DNA from: Hysterangium stoloniferum
Lineage: Eukaryota; Basidiomycota; Agaricomycetes; Hysterangiales; Hysterangiaceae
Assembly: GCA_015178975.1 (NCBI GenBank)
Contig: WHVD01000040.1
Location: forward strand, 496,001 to 560,000
DNA length: 64,000 bases
Direction of reading: 5' to 3'
Part shown: piece by piece, positions 23,925 through 36,017 of the stretch
Position numbering within the stretch: the stretch's first letter is position 1
Layout: each line of letters opens with the position of its first letter
The notes under the pieces: generated by a model
Seen by the model: only the letters and a program-made list of their open reading frames with translations
Told to the model about the DNA's origin: nothing
Databases searched by the model: none
Translations under genes and position numbers: made by a program

Positions 23925-24785
23925 GCTGAAGAACGTGGAAGTCCAAATTATGCGGTGCCAGCTTTTCAAACCATTCCGAGTTGCCTTTGGTGTTGCCTGC
24001 GGTAAGTGATCTAATGAGGTCAGGAATAAGTGTAGAAAATAGTAAAGTAACTTCAGAGTATCATCTCTGTATTATTGAAGAAGGATCAGTGGACCTAGTG
24101 GTTAAAAGGAAGGCACGAGCTAGCGTGTATCCTGTATGAGCACGGTCACAATACTATACCCGAAAACCACTGCCCAGCTAAATGAAAATTCACAGCGCAG
24201 TATCCCCTTCTGGTATGACCACAACCGTTAGCCACCAATGACAACTTCAAACGAGACGACTCTGAAGAGCCAGGATATCCCCCCGCTGAAACCCACTTAA
24301 AGAGCTTGAGGCTACATCAGGAAAATGGGAAGCTCAGTAAGTATGCCGTCTATATTGCCTAGAGCCATCTAGGAGAGCTAGCTAGTTCGGCTAGACTCGG
24401 CTAGACACACTACTTTCGTGAGATCCTTATTTACTAGTCAGTATAAAAGCTTACTATAGATCTAGGGAGGCTAGGGAGGCTAAGGAGTCTACATAGTGGG
24501 TGTAGACATTCCCAAATCCCTGATATACAACCCTTAGATTCCCCAGCTGTATGGAGCTCAGAAGAACGGGAGGAAATCATTGAGGCGAGGATGAGTCAAA
24601 TATTCCGGATGAAGCATCGAGAACGATGGAGCTGTATCGAACATGGGCATGGTTTGTGTTATCGAGTTCCCGAAGACGACCAGCATATGGGCGGTAGTTC
24701 TAGGTTTCTAGCTCAAGAACCTTTTAGAAGTATCGCACTGTGCGGTGTCAACTCGCTAGATTGGTATGTGTCGATCCTGTGGTAG
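23925..24785 (+). pseudogene. gene-family unit 0 (leader + partial exon 1)
   Basis: First of three tandem relatives. The leader (TCTAGCGCTGAAGAACG, TTATGCGGTG, a GTGTATCCTGTATGAGCAC box) aligns with the leaders of units 1 and 2. The exon-1 start is interrupted at about 24325-24530 by an insertion rich in GGCTAGAC/GGGAGGCTA. The coding remainder (24591 on: IFRMKHRERWSCIEHGHGLC then YRVPEDDQH) matches unit 2 exon 1. The unit stops soon after, with no later exons. I do not recognise the protein. Confidence 0.65.
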
Positions 24786-24944
24786 TCGACTTCCAGAAGG
24801 ATAGGAAATCAGTGCAAGAAATTGGGAGGGTCATTTGAGAGTTAACCGAGGCTATATCTTGAAATCAGCTCTGCGTCTTCCTGCACAATGGAACTACAGC
24901 GTAGCCTCCTGCCGTAGCTGTATGTACAGGATTGCTGGATTGAC

Positions 24945-27110
24945 CTCAGAAATAGCGCGCAAGAACACTGAAATTGCCACATTATGCGGTGATAGCTTGT
25001 CAAACTATTCATAGCCGACATGTGTGTGTAGGCGGCACATGAGGGGGAAGCAATGAGTGTAGAAAATCGTACGGGAAATTGAGAGTAAGTATCCCGGAGT
25101 CTGTAATATTGAAGGAGGGTGAGTGGACGTCGAAGTTACTTAAAAGGAAGGGATTTAAGCACGGCCACAATACTATACTTGGAATTTCATCCCCCTGATA
25201 ACTGCACCTTAAAAGCGCAGCATCCCGTTTCACAACAGCTGCTACACCCCAATGTCAACTTCAACTCAGACGACTGTGAGCAGCCACGATATCGGATAAG
25301 CTGAAAGTCTCCTACAAGAGGTTGAGTGGCTTCAACGCTTGGTTTCCACAGCTGCACTGAGCGTAGAAGAACGGGAGGAGATCACTGACGCAGTCATAAG
25401 GGAAATATTCCGGGCTAACCTTCGAGAACGATGAAGCTGTATCGAACATGCTGATGGTTTATGTTACCGAACACCCAAAGACAACCAGCAATACGACTAT
25501 CTGAAGAAGACGTTGAGGGTTGGGTAGAGGAATTGGTGCGCAAAATAAATATCATTTTTACGTCCATTGTTGACAAACCTCATGTTTTCAGTGCAAAAGA
25601 GAGATCAACTGCCATGACCCACCAACTATAATTCAGTTGCGAGAGAGATCCGCCAACACCACATCGAACCTGCGTCCATATCGTAGTCATAAAATGGACT
25701 GGGGGGTAACCGTGCTGGGTAATAGCTCGCTTTCAAGTTTTGAAATTCGCTCGGGATATTGCTTAGGAGTCGGTATAGAAAAGGTTGGGATGAAAGTGAT
25801 ATACGAGCGAATTGGACATAGAGATAACAAGGCCTTTAACAAGTGTCTAAAGAAGTATCTCAAGCTGCCAAGACTGGGAATAGTAATTCAAGAGAGCATC
25901 GATTTGATGAGGTAGGTATACAACAGCGTCAATCATTGGATACACTCAAAACACTGACGGCTTCCTAGCCCCACTTATCCCCCTCGAATTCGAGAACAGG
26001 CATCAGTAGTCTTGAAAGGGTTCGGCAATTCAAATGTTATACAGCGGCAACGAAGCACCACTGCCAAGCTTATGGCACATTTGGCTTGGACCTTCCTCTG
26101 GTGTCCCGGCTCTCGATGGTTGGGTGCAGATCGGCCATCACCCGTGATTACGTCATCGCTGTAATCAAATCACCGCTACACACCAACTTGGATGAGGTTG
26201 CGTCGATATTTATTGTACAAATCGCTGGATATTTATCATCCCCATGCAATCCACCTGTCTCCCTCCTCTCCAACCTTAAATGGACTGTGAACAACACGTG
26301 CCACGTGCGTCAACTGTGTTGAGGAACTGACTGCGACCAGAGGTTGACTCCTATACAGCTTCTCGTGTGTTGCATCCACCAAGATGCCCGGTTTCGAGAT
26401 ATTTCTGGAGATATTGAGGGTTATAGTGGACAATACAAGCCTCCACATAGCATCGTTGACTCTTCATATCGACGAGGACACATCACTCTGAATCTGATAG
26501 CTGGATCTTCCGACATCGGATTTGCGTGTACCAGTCTGCATGTAATCCTGGTGCCCCCAGTCTTACGCACGGACCCTTTAGTTTTACGTGATTACATAAT
26601 CACCGTGTTGTACGGTATAAGTAGCAGGGAAGTTTTCAAGACCTTAGATCTTACCGTACGCTGCACTTGCCTGTATCCTGTCTTGTTCTGGACAATACAC
26701 CGTGGTCCTGTCAACTCGTGTGACCGCCAGTGATCCCAATTGACGACGGGATTACACTGCAGCCTCAATATAATCCCCATTCTCCCTCGTCTTCTTCCAC
26801 ATTGTGATGCAATGCGCCGCTCAGTCAACGATCAAGTCCTCGGGTACTCCTGTGAGCAATTACACCTCATGGCTCATTCCTTCCTTTGTGTCATTGCCAT
26901 CCCTTTCACGGGTGTGTGCGTAACATCTAATTTAAATTCCAGATCAGTGTTGAAATTCCATGACTGGTGAGTGGATACTCTGGTTCCATCCATTCCGTAC
27001 AATTTATCACAAGTTCTCTTGGATAACACGGACACATTATCCGAACCAGGAGGAAGGATGGTACTATGGCTCTTTAATTAACTCGCCTTTTGGCAATACT
27101 TCTAATTTAT
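24945..27110 (+). pseudogene. gene-family unit 1, broken
   Basis: A full-length but damaged relative of unit 2. Exon 1 (about 25320-25530) has TGA at the position of a conserved Cys (CRE-NDEA...RERW-type block). Exon 2 (about 25625-25913) holds SPYRSHKMDWGV-like and VGIEKVGMKVIYERIGH segments ending QESIDLMR, and the intron at 25912 has GTAGGT...CCTAG as in unit 2. It lacks 14 codons present in unit 2 after MKV. Exon 3 is frameshifted; around 26340-26510 it keeps the reading phase that unit 2 has lost. Exon 4 is split by a 216-bp solo LTR (26541-26756). Confidence 0.7.
26541..26756 (+). mobile_element. small solo LTR (TGTAATCC...GGATTACA)
   Basis: 216 bp, perfect 8-bp inverted ends, perfect target duplication CTGCA (26536-26540, 26757-26761), and a TATA-like ACGGTATAAGTAGC. 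The empty site is seen in unit 2. A second member is at 35737-36010. Confidence 0.93.
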
Positions 27111-27236
27111 GTAAAGCTACGCCAATTCAAGAGCGCATATAGTCGCTTTTCACTGCCTTAATTCTAAGAATATAGCGATGAGGCGTTCGGACCCTCCCAT
27201 GAAGTCTAATGTTGGAAGGTTGGCCACATAGTGGTC

Positions 27237-27821
27237 CTAGAGAGGTGGCACCAACAGATGTGAGCTTAGAGGTTCACATGGACTCACAGCGCTATTTCGC
27301 TCCGACCACAAGAATCTTGAAAAAGTGAAAAGTGGAAGGGTCAACTGGTGCCACAAACTCGGATACGATACAAAATCACTATAGTGGTAGGGAATAAAGC
27401 TTACTGCGACAGCCGTTGTGAAGTCACCGGGGACAAAGGAGTGGCCGCCTTCGAAGGAGCCGAGAGAGGAAAACGGCACGTAAAAGCATATCGAGTATCC
27501 TGAATCGTTAGAAACCCCAAGAGCTCTGCCTCCACGAGGTAAACCTACAGAGTCCCGCAATGTTTGATCTGTCTTGACATTGTCGAGTCGAAAAGACAAG
27601 TCACTGACAAATAACGTGAACCTGGGGCGAATTAGTTTACTGAGAACGATAGAATAACTGGTGTGTAATAAATATTGATTCGATATTGAGTACACGCACA
27701 ATTTGTTAATAAAACATTGTCGGTTTCGCCACAAAGAAGGATATTCAGGGTCAACGCTCATTAAAAAAATTATTGGAATGGATTGCTCGTTGGAATTGTG
27801 AAAGAATTGAACACGAAGCAC
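27237..27821 (-). CDS. hypothetical ORF, 194 codons
   Basis: The longest uninterrupted frame outside known elements, in CpG-retaining sequence between units 1 and 2 and antisense to them. It contains TDQTLRDSVGLPRGGRALGV and FSSLGSFEGGHSFVPGDFTT. Composition is Ser/Phe/Leu-rich. I recognise no domain; there is no signal peptide at the first Met and no obvious introns. It may be chance. The frame starts at an internal methionine-like codon and no promoter was seen. Confidence 0.25.
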   Translation of the reverse strand: MLRVQFFHNSNEQSIPIIFLMSVDPEYPSLWRNRQCFINKLCVYSISNQYLLHTSYSIVLSKLIRPRFTLFVSDLSFRLDNVKTDQTLRDSVGLPRGGRALGVSNDSGYSICFYVPFSSLGSFEGGHSFVPGDFTTAVAVSFIPYHYSDFVSYPSLWHQLTLPLFTFSRFLWSERNSAVSPCEPLSSHLLVPPL

Positions 27822-28413
27822 TCCTTTCCGTTAGAATACGGCTAGAGTGGAAAGCGCCTTGGGCTGTACCTCATCAACACTGCGATGGATAGCGTCCACT
27901 ATACTTACATGTTCCATCCATGAAGATGTCACTTCTGACGGAAAACTGGATTGCGATGAAATCTAGCGCTCAAGAACTCGGAAGTTAGCACATTATGCGG
28001 TGACAGCCTGTCAATTTATTCTCAGCTGCCATGTGTGGTTTCTGCCGTAGATGATCTAATGAAGTGCAACGAATCAGTGTAAAAATGGTGAAGTAACGTG
28101 AGAGTATCCTGCCTGTAGTATACAAGATGGATTAGTGTGCCTTCAAGCTGGGTAAAAGGAAAGGATGGAACGGTGTGTATCCTGTAGGAGCACCGCCACA
28201 ATGCTATGCCTGGAAATTGACTGTCGGGCTAACTACACCTTAATGACGCAACATTCTGTTCGATGAGGTGTAACGAAAACGGACAAGGTTTATTTACAAT
28301 GACTAAGCTACTGTAAAGTACGAAATAGCCGAGCATTGAAATGCGTCAACGGCTTGCAATACAACATACGCTAACACATTCCCTTCCTGGATAAGTACGA
28401 CTGCTACCCACCA

Positions 28414-30316
28414 ATGTCAAGTTCCAACGAGATAACTCTGAGCAGGCAGGATATCATATCCCTCCTACGAGAGGTTGATTGGCTACAGCCCTTGGTTTCC
28501 CCAGCTCTATCGAGTTTGGAACGACAGGCGATCAATGACACAATAATGAGGGAAATATTCCAGGTGAAGCTTCAAGCGCGATGTAGCTGCCTCGAACATG
28601 TGCACTGTGTATGTTACCAAGTACCCGATGACGACCAGCACATACCATTGTCTGAAGAAGGCGTGGAGGTTTGTGTGGAGGAATGGGTGCGTAAAACGAA
28701 ATATCCTTTTTATGTACACTGCTCATAGACCAGATGTTTTCAGCGTCAAGGAGAGAGAAATTGCGATGACTCACCGAATAATATTAAGATACGAGGAAGA
28801 TCCATCAACGCCACATCCAAACTCAGTCCATATCGTAGGCATGACATAGACTGGGGAGTCATCTTATCGCCGGATAGCTCATCTTCCAGTGTGGAAATTG
28901 GGCCCGGGTATTACTGTGGAGTCGGTTTGGAAAGGGTTGGGATGAAAGTGCTTTACAGCGCAAAGAAAGCTTCGCTGATGACAAAGTTGATGATATACGA
29001 ACGAATGACGCGTGGACCATTGGAAAGGCACAAAGGCCTTTACAAGTTTCTGCTCGGGCATATCACGCTGCCAAGAATGGGAATAATAATTCAAGAGAGC
29101 GTTGATCTGATGAGGTAGGGATAACAGAGTGTCAATCAGTGAATACACTCACAATATTCACGTCTTCTAGACCCACTTACCCACCTCGAATTCGACAACA
29201 GGCGTCAGTGGTATTAGGGGGGATCTGGCATTCGAGTGATATGCAGTGGACGAACCAAGGTCAGCTTATGACAAATTTGGCTTGGGCCTTCATTTGGTGT
29301 CCCGGCGCTCGATCGGCAGATAAATCAACTGCAATTACGTCATCCCTTTACAATGCTGTCATAAAATCACCGCTGCACGCCAACTTGGATAAGGTTGCAT
29401 CAAGATTTATCACACAGATCGCACGATGTTTGTCATCCGATCACCATCCCTTACTCACTGCCGGCCTTAGCAATATTGTGGAAAATATCTGCCATATGCG
29501 TCAGCTATCTGTACAGGAGCTCATCGCGATCAGAGATTACTCTGAATGCTGGTTACAACCGTGCGTCCCACGATCACATCTTATCACCATGTTCACGAAA
29601 ATCATGACAGACAAAATCGCGAGGGAGGACGCTTTGATGTGTACCTTATACAGCCTTTCATGCGTTGCATGTACCAAGATGCGTGGTTTCGAGATATTTC
29701 TGGTGATGTATTGAAGGCTATAGTGGACGACACAAAGATCCAGATAGCTTCATTGACACTTCATATCGATGAGGACATGTCACATTCACTGTGGCGTGAT
29801 ATCTGGGCCCTAAAAACCTTCTTCGAGGACAGAACGCTTCGCACCGATCATATAACCCAACTGCATGTGGTTTCTTCGTTGATCAGACCCCTTCTATGGT
29901 ATGTGTAAATATTTTACTTTCCATCATTGTCTCACATCCACCCATGAAACTATCCTACCAGTCTGACTCTGGCACACGAGAGTCCACATTGGCCGCTCCT
30001 AGAGTCTGGCAAGGGACTAATCGAGGTCATCCTGAAGCTGATAGCTGGGTCTTCCGACACCGAATCCGCGTGCACAATAGTCCGCAGCCGCAATATTATG
30101 TCCATTCTCGCTCGTTTCCTTCCACATTGTGACACAATGCGCCGCTCAATCAACGATCGATTTTGCAGTAGCTGCCTACATTCTTTAAATGAGATTGTAC
30201 ATTCCTTCCTTTCCGTGATTGCCACACCTTTCACTGGTGTGTCGGTAACGTCAGATTCAAACTCCATATCAGTGTTGAAGAATCATGGCTTGCCCGTTGA
30301 AGGCCATGCTCCATGA
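28414..30316 (+). pseudogene. gene-family unit 2, best-preserved copy (unknown family)
   Basis: Best model: exons 28414-28686, 28744-29114, 29171-29898, 29962-30316, with GT-AG introns of 56-63 bp, coding about 575 residues. Exon 1 starts MSSSNEITLSRQDIISLLRE and has a Cys/His patch (CSCLEHVHCVCY). Exon 2 has RRHDIDWGV, SVEIGPGYYCGVGLERVGMK and QESVDLMR. Exon 3 runs through IWHSSDMQW, NLAWAFIWCPGARSADK and ELIAIRDYSECWLQPC. Exon 4 ends with FLPHCDTMRRSINDRF and a Ser/Thr-rich tail. Relative to unit 1, two extra bases near 29700 shift the frame between GFEIFL and LKAIVDDT, so the copy is either recently broken or uses an unseen splice. No domain is recognised; the many helices suggest an alpha-solenoid-like fold, which is a guess. 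A leader of about 450 bp is shared with units 0, 1 and 3. Confidence 0.6.
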
Positions 30317-30439
30317 TTTAGGTTCGACATATAATCATTTCTCTGGATAACGCTGACACATCTGATCAAAACCAGGAGGAGAGATAGTGCTATTACTCCC
30401 TACTTAAATCACTTTGTAACCAGACTTACATGGTGTATA

Positions 30440-31982
30440 CAGTGGCTCAAAAAAGTGTCCAAATGTTTCAGACTTTTTCAAAGAAAATCCAATAACAAAT
30501 CACACAGGGCATCTATAATCATTATATAATGGTAGTAATTGAAATTTAATATATATCAGCTACAAAATGACTTCAACTCTGTCCTAGTTTAATCAGAATT
30601 GGTGGAACTATAAATGTTTGAAAACATAAGCACACTTGGATACTTTTTTGAGCATTATTTTTTAAATACAAAACAACAGTTCAGTACTTGTATTGCCTCC
30701 CTTGGCCCTAATTACAGCTTCCAACCTTCTGGACATACTTTCTATGAGTCCCTGACAATCTTCTTCAGTGATATTCCCCCACTCTGTTGATGCCTGCTCC
30801 CATAATTCCCAAACTCCCTTAGCTGGTACCTCATAATCCAAAATCTTCCTTTTCAAGGTAGTCTGGATATGTTCAATGGGATTGAGGTCTGGGGATTGTG
30901 CTGGCCAGTTCAGAATAGTAATATTTTGGTCTTCAAACCATTTCTGAGCCAGTTTTGAGGTATGCTTGGGATCATTGTCCTGTTGGAATATTAATTTCCC
31001 TTCCATAATTTCCAATTTGCCAATACTTCCCAGATGACCATCCTCCAAAATGCTCACATACATACTGTTTGGCATCCATCTTTCCCTCAACTTCACAAAG
31101 AATTACAGGCCCATTCCACCCCATTCCACCCCAAACTATGATGCTATCTCCTCCAAAGTTGATGGTTGCTTCCATCTTTCTGTCTCCAAGTGGTTCTCCA
31201 GGCCTTTTCCAGCAATACTGGTGTCCATCTGACCAGATAACTCACTTCCAGTCCTCCACTGTCCAATTTTGGTGCTTCTCAGCAAAAGCCAATCTGGCTT
31301 TACAGTTCCTGGGAGAGAGAAAAGGCCATTTCTTCTTTGCATAGGACTTGTAGCCCTCCTGCTCAAGTGAATTTCTGATGGTTGGTACAGAAACAGGGGC
31401 CTGGAGGATGGAGTTGATGTGTTTGGTGGCTGCAACAGCAGTATTAGTCCTGCCAGTCCTAACCAAGGTAAGTATGGCTCATTGATCAACAGCTGATAGC
31501 TTCTTGGGACCACCATATTTGATGTTCTCCTTGTCAAAGTCATGGATTTTGTGAACAATGGAGACTGTACTCTTGCTAATACCAAGCTTTTTGGCAGTTT
31601 GCCTGGGTAGAATAGCCAGAAGAGAGGAGGGAAATGATGCTCTTATGTATAGCAGAGGAGACAGGCTTCATTGGGGATAAGTAATGGATAAGGCATGAAT
31701 TCAACCACTTTATATACTGATTGAACAATAATAATGTCATAGGTATCCATGACAACCAAGATCAACTTTATATTAAGGCACACAGAGCCTGTATTATATA
31801 GATTTGTATATGAAAATAGCATGCTCAAAAAAAGTGTCCAAGTGTACTCATGTTTTTGAAAATTTATAGTTCAGTGATTCTCATTGGATAAGGACAAAGT
31901 TGGCCTCATTTTGTAATTGAGATGCTAAAGTTCAATTCTTACTATTACATAATGGGAATTCATATATTGCATGATTTGTTAC
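30440..31982 (-). mobile_element. Tc1/mariner element with ~200-bp inverted ends, right end truncated
   Basis: The left end is CAGTGGCTCAAAAAAGTG preceded by TA (30438-30439). The inner ~160 bp of the left end (to about 30660) is an inverted match of 31822-31982 (for example TGTTTGAAAACATAAG versus the complement of CATGTTTTTGAAAA, and ATACTTTTTTGAGCAT). The outermost right end is missing, where Helitron sequence begins. The transposase is on the minus strand. Confidence 0.8.
30662..31585 (-). pseudogene. Tc1-type transposase, broken
   Basis: DD34E transposase in at least three frames. The middle part (31466-31242) has a Tc1-like linker ending RLAFAEKHQNWTVEDWK, then after a stop VIWSD with the first catalytic Asp. 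The C-terminal part (31096-30662) has LIFQQDNDPKHTSK (second Asp) and WPAQSPDLNPIEH (Glu) at 34-residue spacing. The N-terminal helix-turn-helix region is present but frameshifted (31585-31470). It would bind the inverted ends and cut the element. It is inactive as it stands. Confidence 0.88.
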
Positions 31983-31984
31983 AA

Positions 31985-34900
31985 GGCTATGACTTGTGGG
32001 GGGCACCATGCTACCACCTTACAACTTTACTTGGTTGCTTTACAACCTGGTGGATACAATATAATGTCTTTAAACACTACATCAGCAGTTTGTATTACCT
32101 TCTGTGACTACTTCTGTACATTCCAGCTTCCCATTTATTCTCATTTAGAAACTTATTTTTAAAGTGATTAAATTTTACATTATTCAGAATTATATACATT
32201 ATATACATTTGTAAATTCACTGAACCTAAAAAGCATAAGTCAGTCTCCTTTTGGAACCTTGCTGAATATTTACTCATGGATCAATAATAACATCCTTAAA
32301 AACTACATTTGCAGTCATATCAGTGTCATGGAGTAGGATTTTTACTCTTCCCAATTTGTCCCTCTTGAAACACCAACATAAAACTGTCCACATGAGAACA
32401 CAGGAGTATGCAGATCCGATCCAACTAATTTTAAAGATTGACCCCATGACTTATTGATAATCATAGAAAATGCCAGCCTGACTAGAAACTGCTGATGATG
32501 CAGTTCAAATGGCACTTGTTTTGTAGTTGGAATAATTGTCATTCAAGGGATGTGCCAGCTCTCCTGCTGAAGGTCCTGTAATGACCTTTACTCTGTGAGT
32601 TATTTGTATTAACCACAGTCTTTTTCCATTGCAGAGTCCTTGTCCTGGATCCAAGTTTTAAGGAAGCATTGATGGCACTCCAGGTTTCAAATGCAATTTA
32701 CTTGGCAATCCTCCAAAGTTGATTGAGTTTAAGTACTCAGGAGGATATAATGTCTCATTGCCTCCATCCTTGACATGGTCTGCACTGTAATATGTAGGTT
32801 TGCTCAACACCTGGAAATTTTTTCACAGAGCATGTCATTGATTTGATCTACATCTAAATTTTGAGGACAGAGAATGGCCCACTCCAAGAAAAACTCATCA
32901 GTAAGAACCTCAGGATCATGTATATTTGGATAAATAGTTGAGACTAAATTATCTACTGTTGGTGTTCAGGGACTTTAAACATATGATCAAGAGGCATGTC
33001 CTTTCCATGTCCAATATCCAAAAGCCACTGAGAAAAACAGCACTCTCTTGATCAGTAGGATCTACATGCATATTCTCAGTCAAGAACAGAACCTTGACAT
33101 TGTTCCAAAGGTGAGACTGTGAGATACATGCACTGATTATATCTTTTTCTAAATTTTTAGGAATGACAGTCTGTTGAAAGTCACCACCCCATGCTACTAT
33201 AATGCCTCCAAAAGGAATATCCTTGTTAAGAATATCTCTAAGGCTCTGATCTACTGCCTCACAGGCAAAGTAAGTCTACATTGGAACCTCATCCCAAATA
33301 ATAAGGGTGACTTCTTTCATCAGATTGGCCTTATCTGAGCCTTTCTTTATTGTACAGAAGGATTTCTCATCAACCTCAAGGGGAATTTGAAATATGCTGT
33401 GAGATGTCTGCCCACCACTCAGAATAAGTGAAGGAATGCCAGAGGAGGCAACACAGAGTACAATGAGTCCTTTGCCTCTGCAGGCATGTGCCAAAGTATT
33501 CCAAATAAATGATTCTCCAGTACCCCCAGGTCATTCAAAAAGAAAAGCTTTCCATCTACTTCAGTTTTATGCCTTGCAATGACAGCATCCATAATTTGAT
33601 TGTATGCAACTCTCTGGCCCTCATTCAACTTTTCAATATTTATACCTGCTTTCATTTGGTCAGTTGCCTGGTCATAATCCCTCTGTTCTTTGATGAGTTG
33701 ATTTGACACTCTTTCTTCCCATGGCTCTCTATATTGAGGTATATGAGGGTACTCTGAGAGTGGTTTCCCACTTGTATGAAGAATTTCATCAAACTCAAAG
33801 TCATGGATGGTCTCATCAGATGGGTCTGGCTGATGAAGATGTGTCTGAATAATGTATTTCAAGTCATCACAAATGTCTGCTTTGAATTCATGCCAGAGTG
33901 CAGCTGGATCAGAAGGAAAGCACTGGCTGATAATAGTAGCAAATAGTCTCCATAATTGAGATCCAGTCTGCATAGTCTTTGCCTCTTAGACACAACTTCC
34001 ATTCTTTATCATCTTCAAGTAGAGCATGTGGAATGCAGGCTGCTTGAAATGAAGGATAGACCTGTCCTTCATAGGTCCTGAGGTCTTCAAAAGAAATTGC
34101 CCCTTGACAACTGTGAGCAATGTATGTAAGAAGAACCTTGGATGACTTGAGGGTCTTGAAAAATAGATATGTCCAATGGCAAATCCTCTTTTCCTTGTAC
34201 TCCATTTTCTGTTTTTTGAATTCCATGGGAGAAATTCTGGAAACTCAACATAGTGGATTGACTTGGCTGCTTGACCATTAAGGCTTATTGAATTTTTAGC
34301 ATTGGCCTCAAAGTATGGCATCAACTTGGTCTTGGAATGATGGGCAGCATTCAAAGCCTCTTCTGGACCTTCCATGCCATGAAAGATAACTGACTGTTGA
34401 TTCTATAAATGCACAGGGAGGGCTATAACAGCAGGAATTTGAGTATGTATCTCATTTTCCAAAAGTCTCCAAAAGGCTTCATGTGCACTGACATAGTGGG
34501 TATCAATAAGTGGGCATCAATATGTAAGTGGGCATCAATATATTGCTGAATTTCATCATTCTTTCCAAACTCCATTGTTGTACAATCATGCCCTTTGTAT
34601 ATATATTTGTGAATATATTTAATGGAGCAAACATAAAAGTCATCTCACCATTGATATGACATTCCAGAATGAGAAGAAGGGCAGCAGAGTAAGGGACAAT
34701 ATTTTGATTGTCCAGCTCATGACCTCTGTCTTTATGTTTTATGCCATCATTTCTACAGCAGTACTTTGAATAGCCATCTTCATTAATACTTGTAGATTCA
34801 TGAAAGGGCTTGGGAAAATGCTTTGTGCATTTGTTATATTTGATACATTTTTCACCATATACATGAGTCATGAGCTCAGACACCAACTTTTAAAGCTTTG

Positions 34901-35640
34901 GGTGGAAACTCTGCAGATATCATAGAATCAACTTCTGCAAGAGTCTGAAGTTTTGCCCCCTCTTCAAACCATATGAGAAAATGCATATGAGGCAGTCCAT
35001 GCTTCTAACATTCAATGGTATAGACATGGGCAACTTTTTTGTCAAGAAAATGTTTTTCAAAATGAAGTGAAGCAAGTATGCCTTTTTTTTCAATGCAAAA
35101 ACATGTGACACAACATCTGGGTGATCAGCTGCAGTTTGCCCTGGAAGAAGTGCTTCAGTTATTTCCCTCCATTTGGAGGTTGGCTGTCATGGTAATAAAC
35201 ATGCTTGCATTGCCATGCTTGCATGATATAGCCAGTGAATTTTGCAAATTTTCCATCATATCCCAACTGCTACCTTGGAAGGTTGCTGGCAGTATAAATC
35301 TACTTCCAATTTCATTTGGCTCAGATTGCTGGTCATCATCCTGTACTGTGAAGGCATCAACCAACTGATGGTACATTTCAGCTCATAAAGTGCCTTGATT
35401 GTGTATTATCCATGATAGCCTGCTTTGCTCTGCGGCTGCCCATGCATCTACAATGTATTGCTGAAGCAGTTTTCCACCCCTCAGAATTGTTGTTGCTTCA
35501 CCAATTCTTTGAAAGAGTTGATAAGCATAATATTTCATCTGGGAAATCTTTGTCTGCTTTTTTGTGAAGATCCATTCACAGAGACTCTATGGAGTATTTC
35601 CTGGACATCATATCAGGTTCCAAACCATCTTCTGGACTAG
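31985..35640 (-). pseudogene. Helitron Rep/helicase relic
   Basis: Minus-strand Helitron polyprotein in many frames. Rep part: MYHQLVDAFTVQDDDQQ (35376), then HVYTIEC-stop-KHGLPHMHFLIWF at about 35030-34970, where HMH is the HUH metal site. Central part: 34886-33986. PIF1-like helicase: EKLNEGQRVAYNQIMDAVI (about 33650-33600), then the Walker A region in a shifted frame reading PGGTGESF, so the catalytic Lys is Glu. Next come AHACRGKGLIVLCVASSGI, LIIWDEVPM (Walker B), GGDFQQTVIPK, LFLTENMH and a C-terminal VRLAFSMIINKSWGQSLK. A second C-terminal-like piece (DVVFKDIIL) near 32070 suggests two overlapping copies. The element ends (5' TC, 3' CTRR hairpin) were not identified. Confidence 0.87.
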
Positions 35641-35736
35641 TATCAAAATCCAGAATCCACTGGAACCCAACCCTCATCCCTCAGGTACCCTTCACCTCAA
35701 ATCCCATTCTGGTATTCTGCCCTCAACTAGACACCT

Positions 35737-36010
35737 TGTAAGCCTGGCGCCCCAGTCTTACTCTTTCACTCATTGTTCCTGTTACGTGTTCACTCCTTTG
35801 TTATGTGTTCACCCTTTGTTCTTGTTTCCTTTGTTCCACTCCTTGTTCTGGCACGTGACCACATCATACATGTATATAGCCTAGGTACTTTTCTCTCTCT
35901 TACCTTACTGTACGCTGTAACCCCCTGTATCCCGTCTCGGTTCTAGACAATACACCGTGGTCCTGTCAACTCGTGTGACCACCAGTGATCTCATTGACAA
36001 CGAGATTCCA
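35737..36010 (+). mobile_element. small solo LTR, same family as 26541-26756
   Basis: Starts TGTAAGCCTGG and ends GAGATTCCA, with a perfect target duplication CACCT (35732-35736, 36011-36015). The last ~100 bp match the 26.6-kb copy (ACAATACACCGTGGTCCTG). A TATA-like GTATATAGCC is at 35872. Confidence 0.88.
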
Positions 36011-36017
36011 CACCTCC

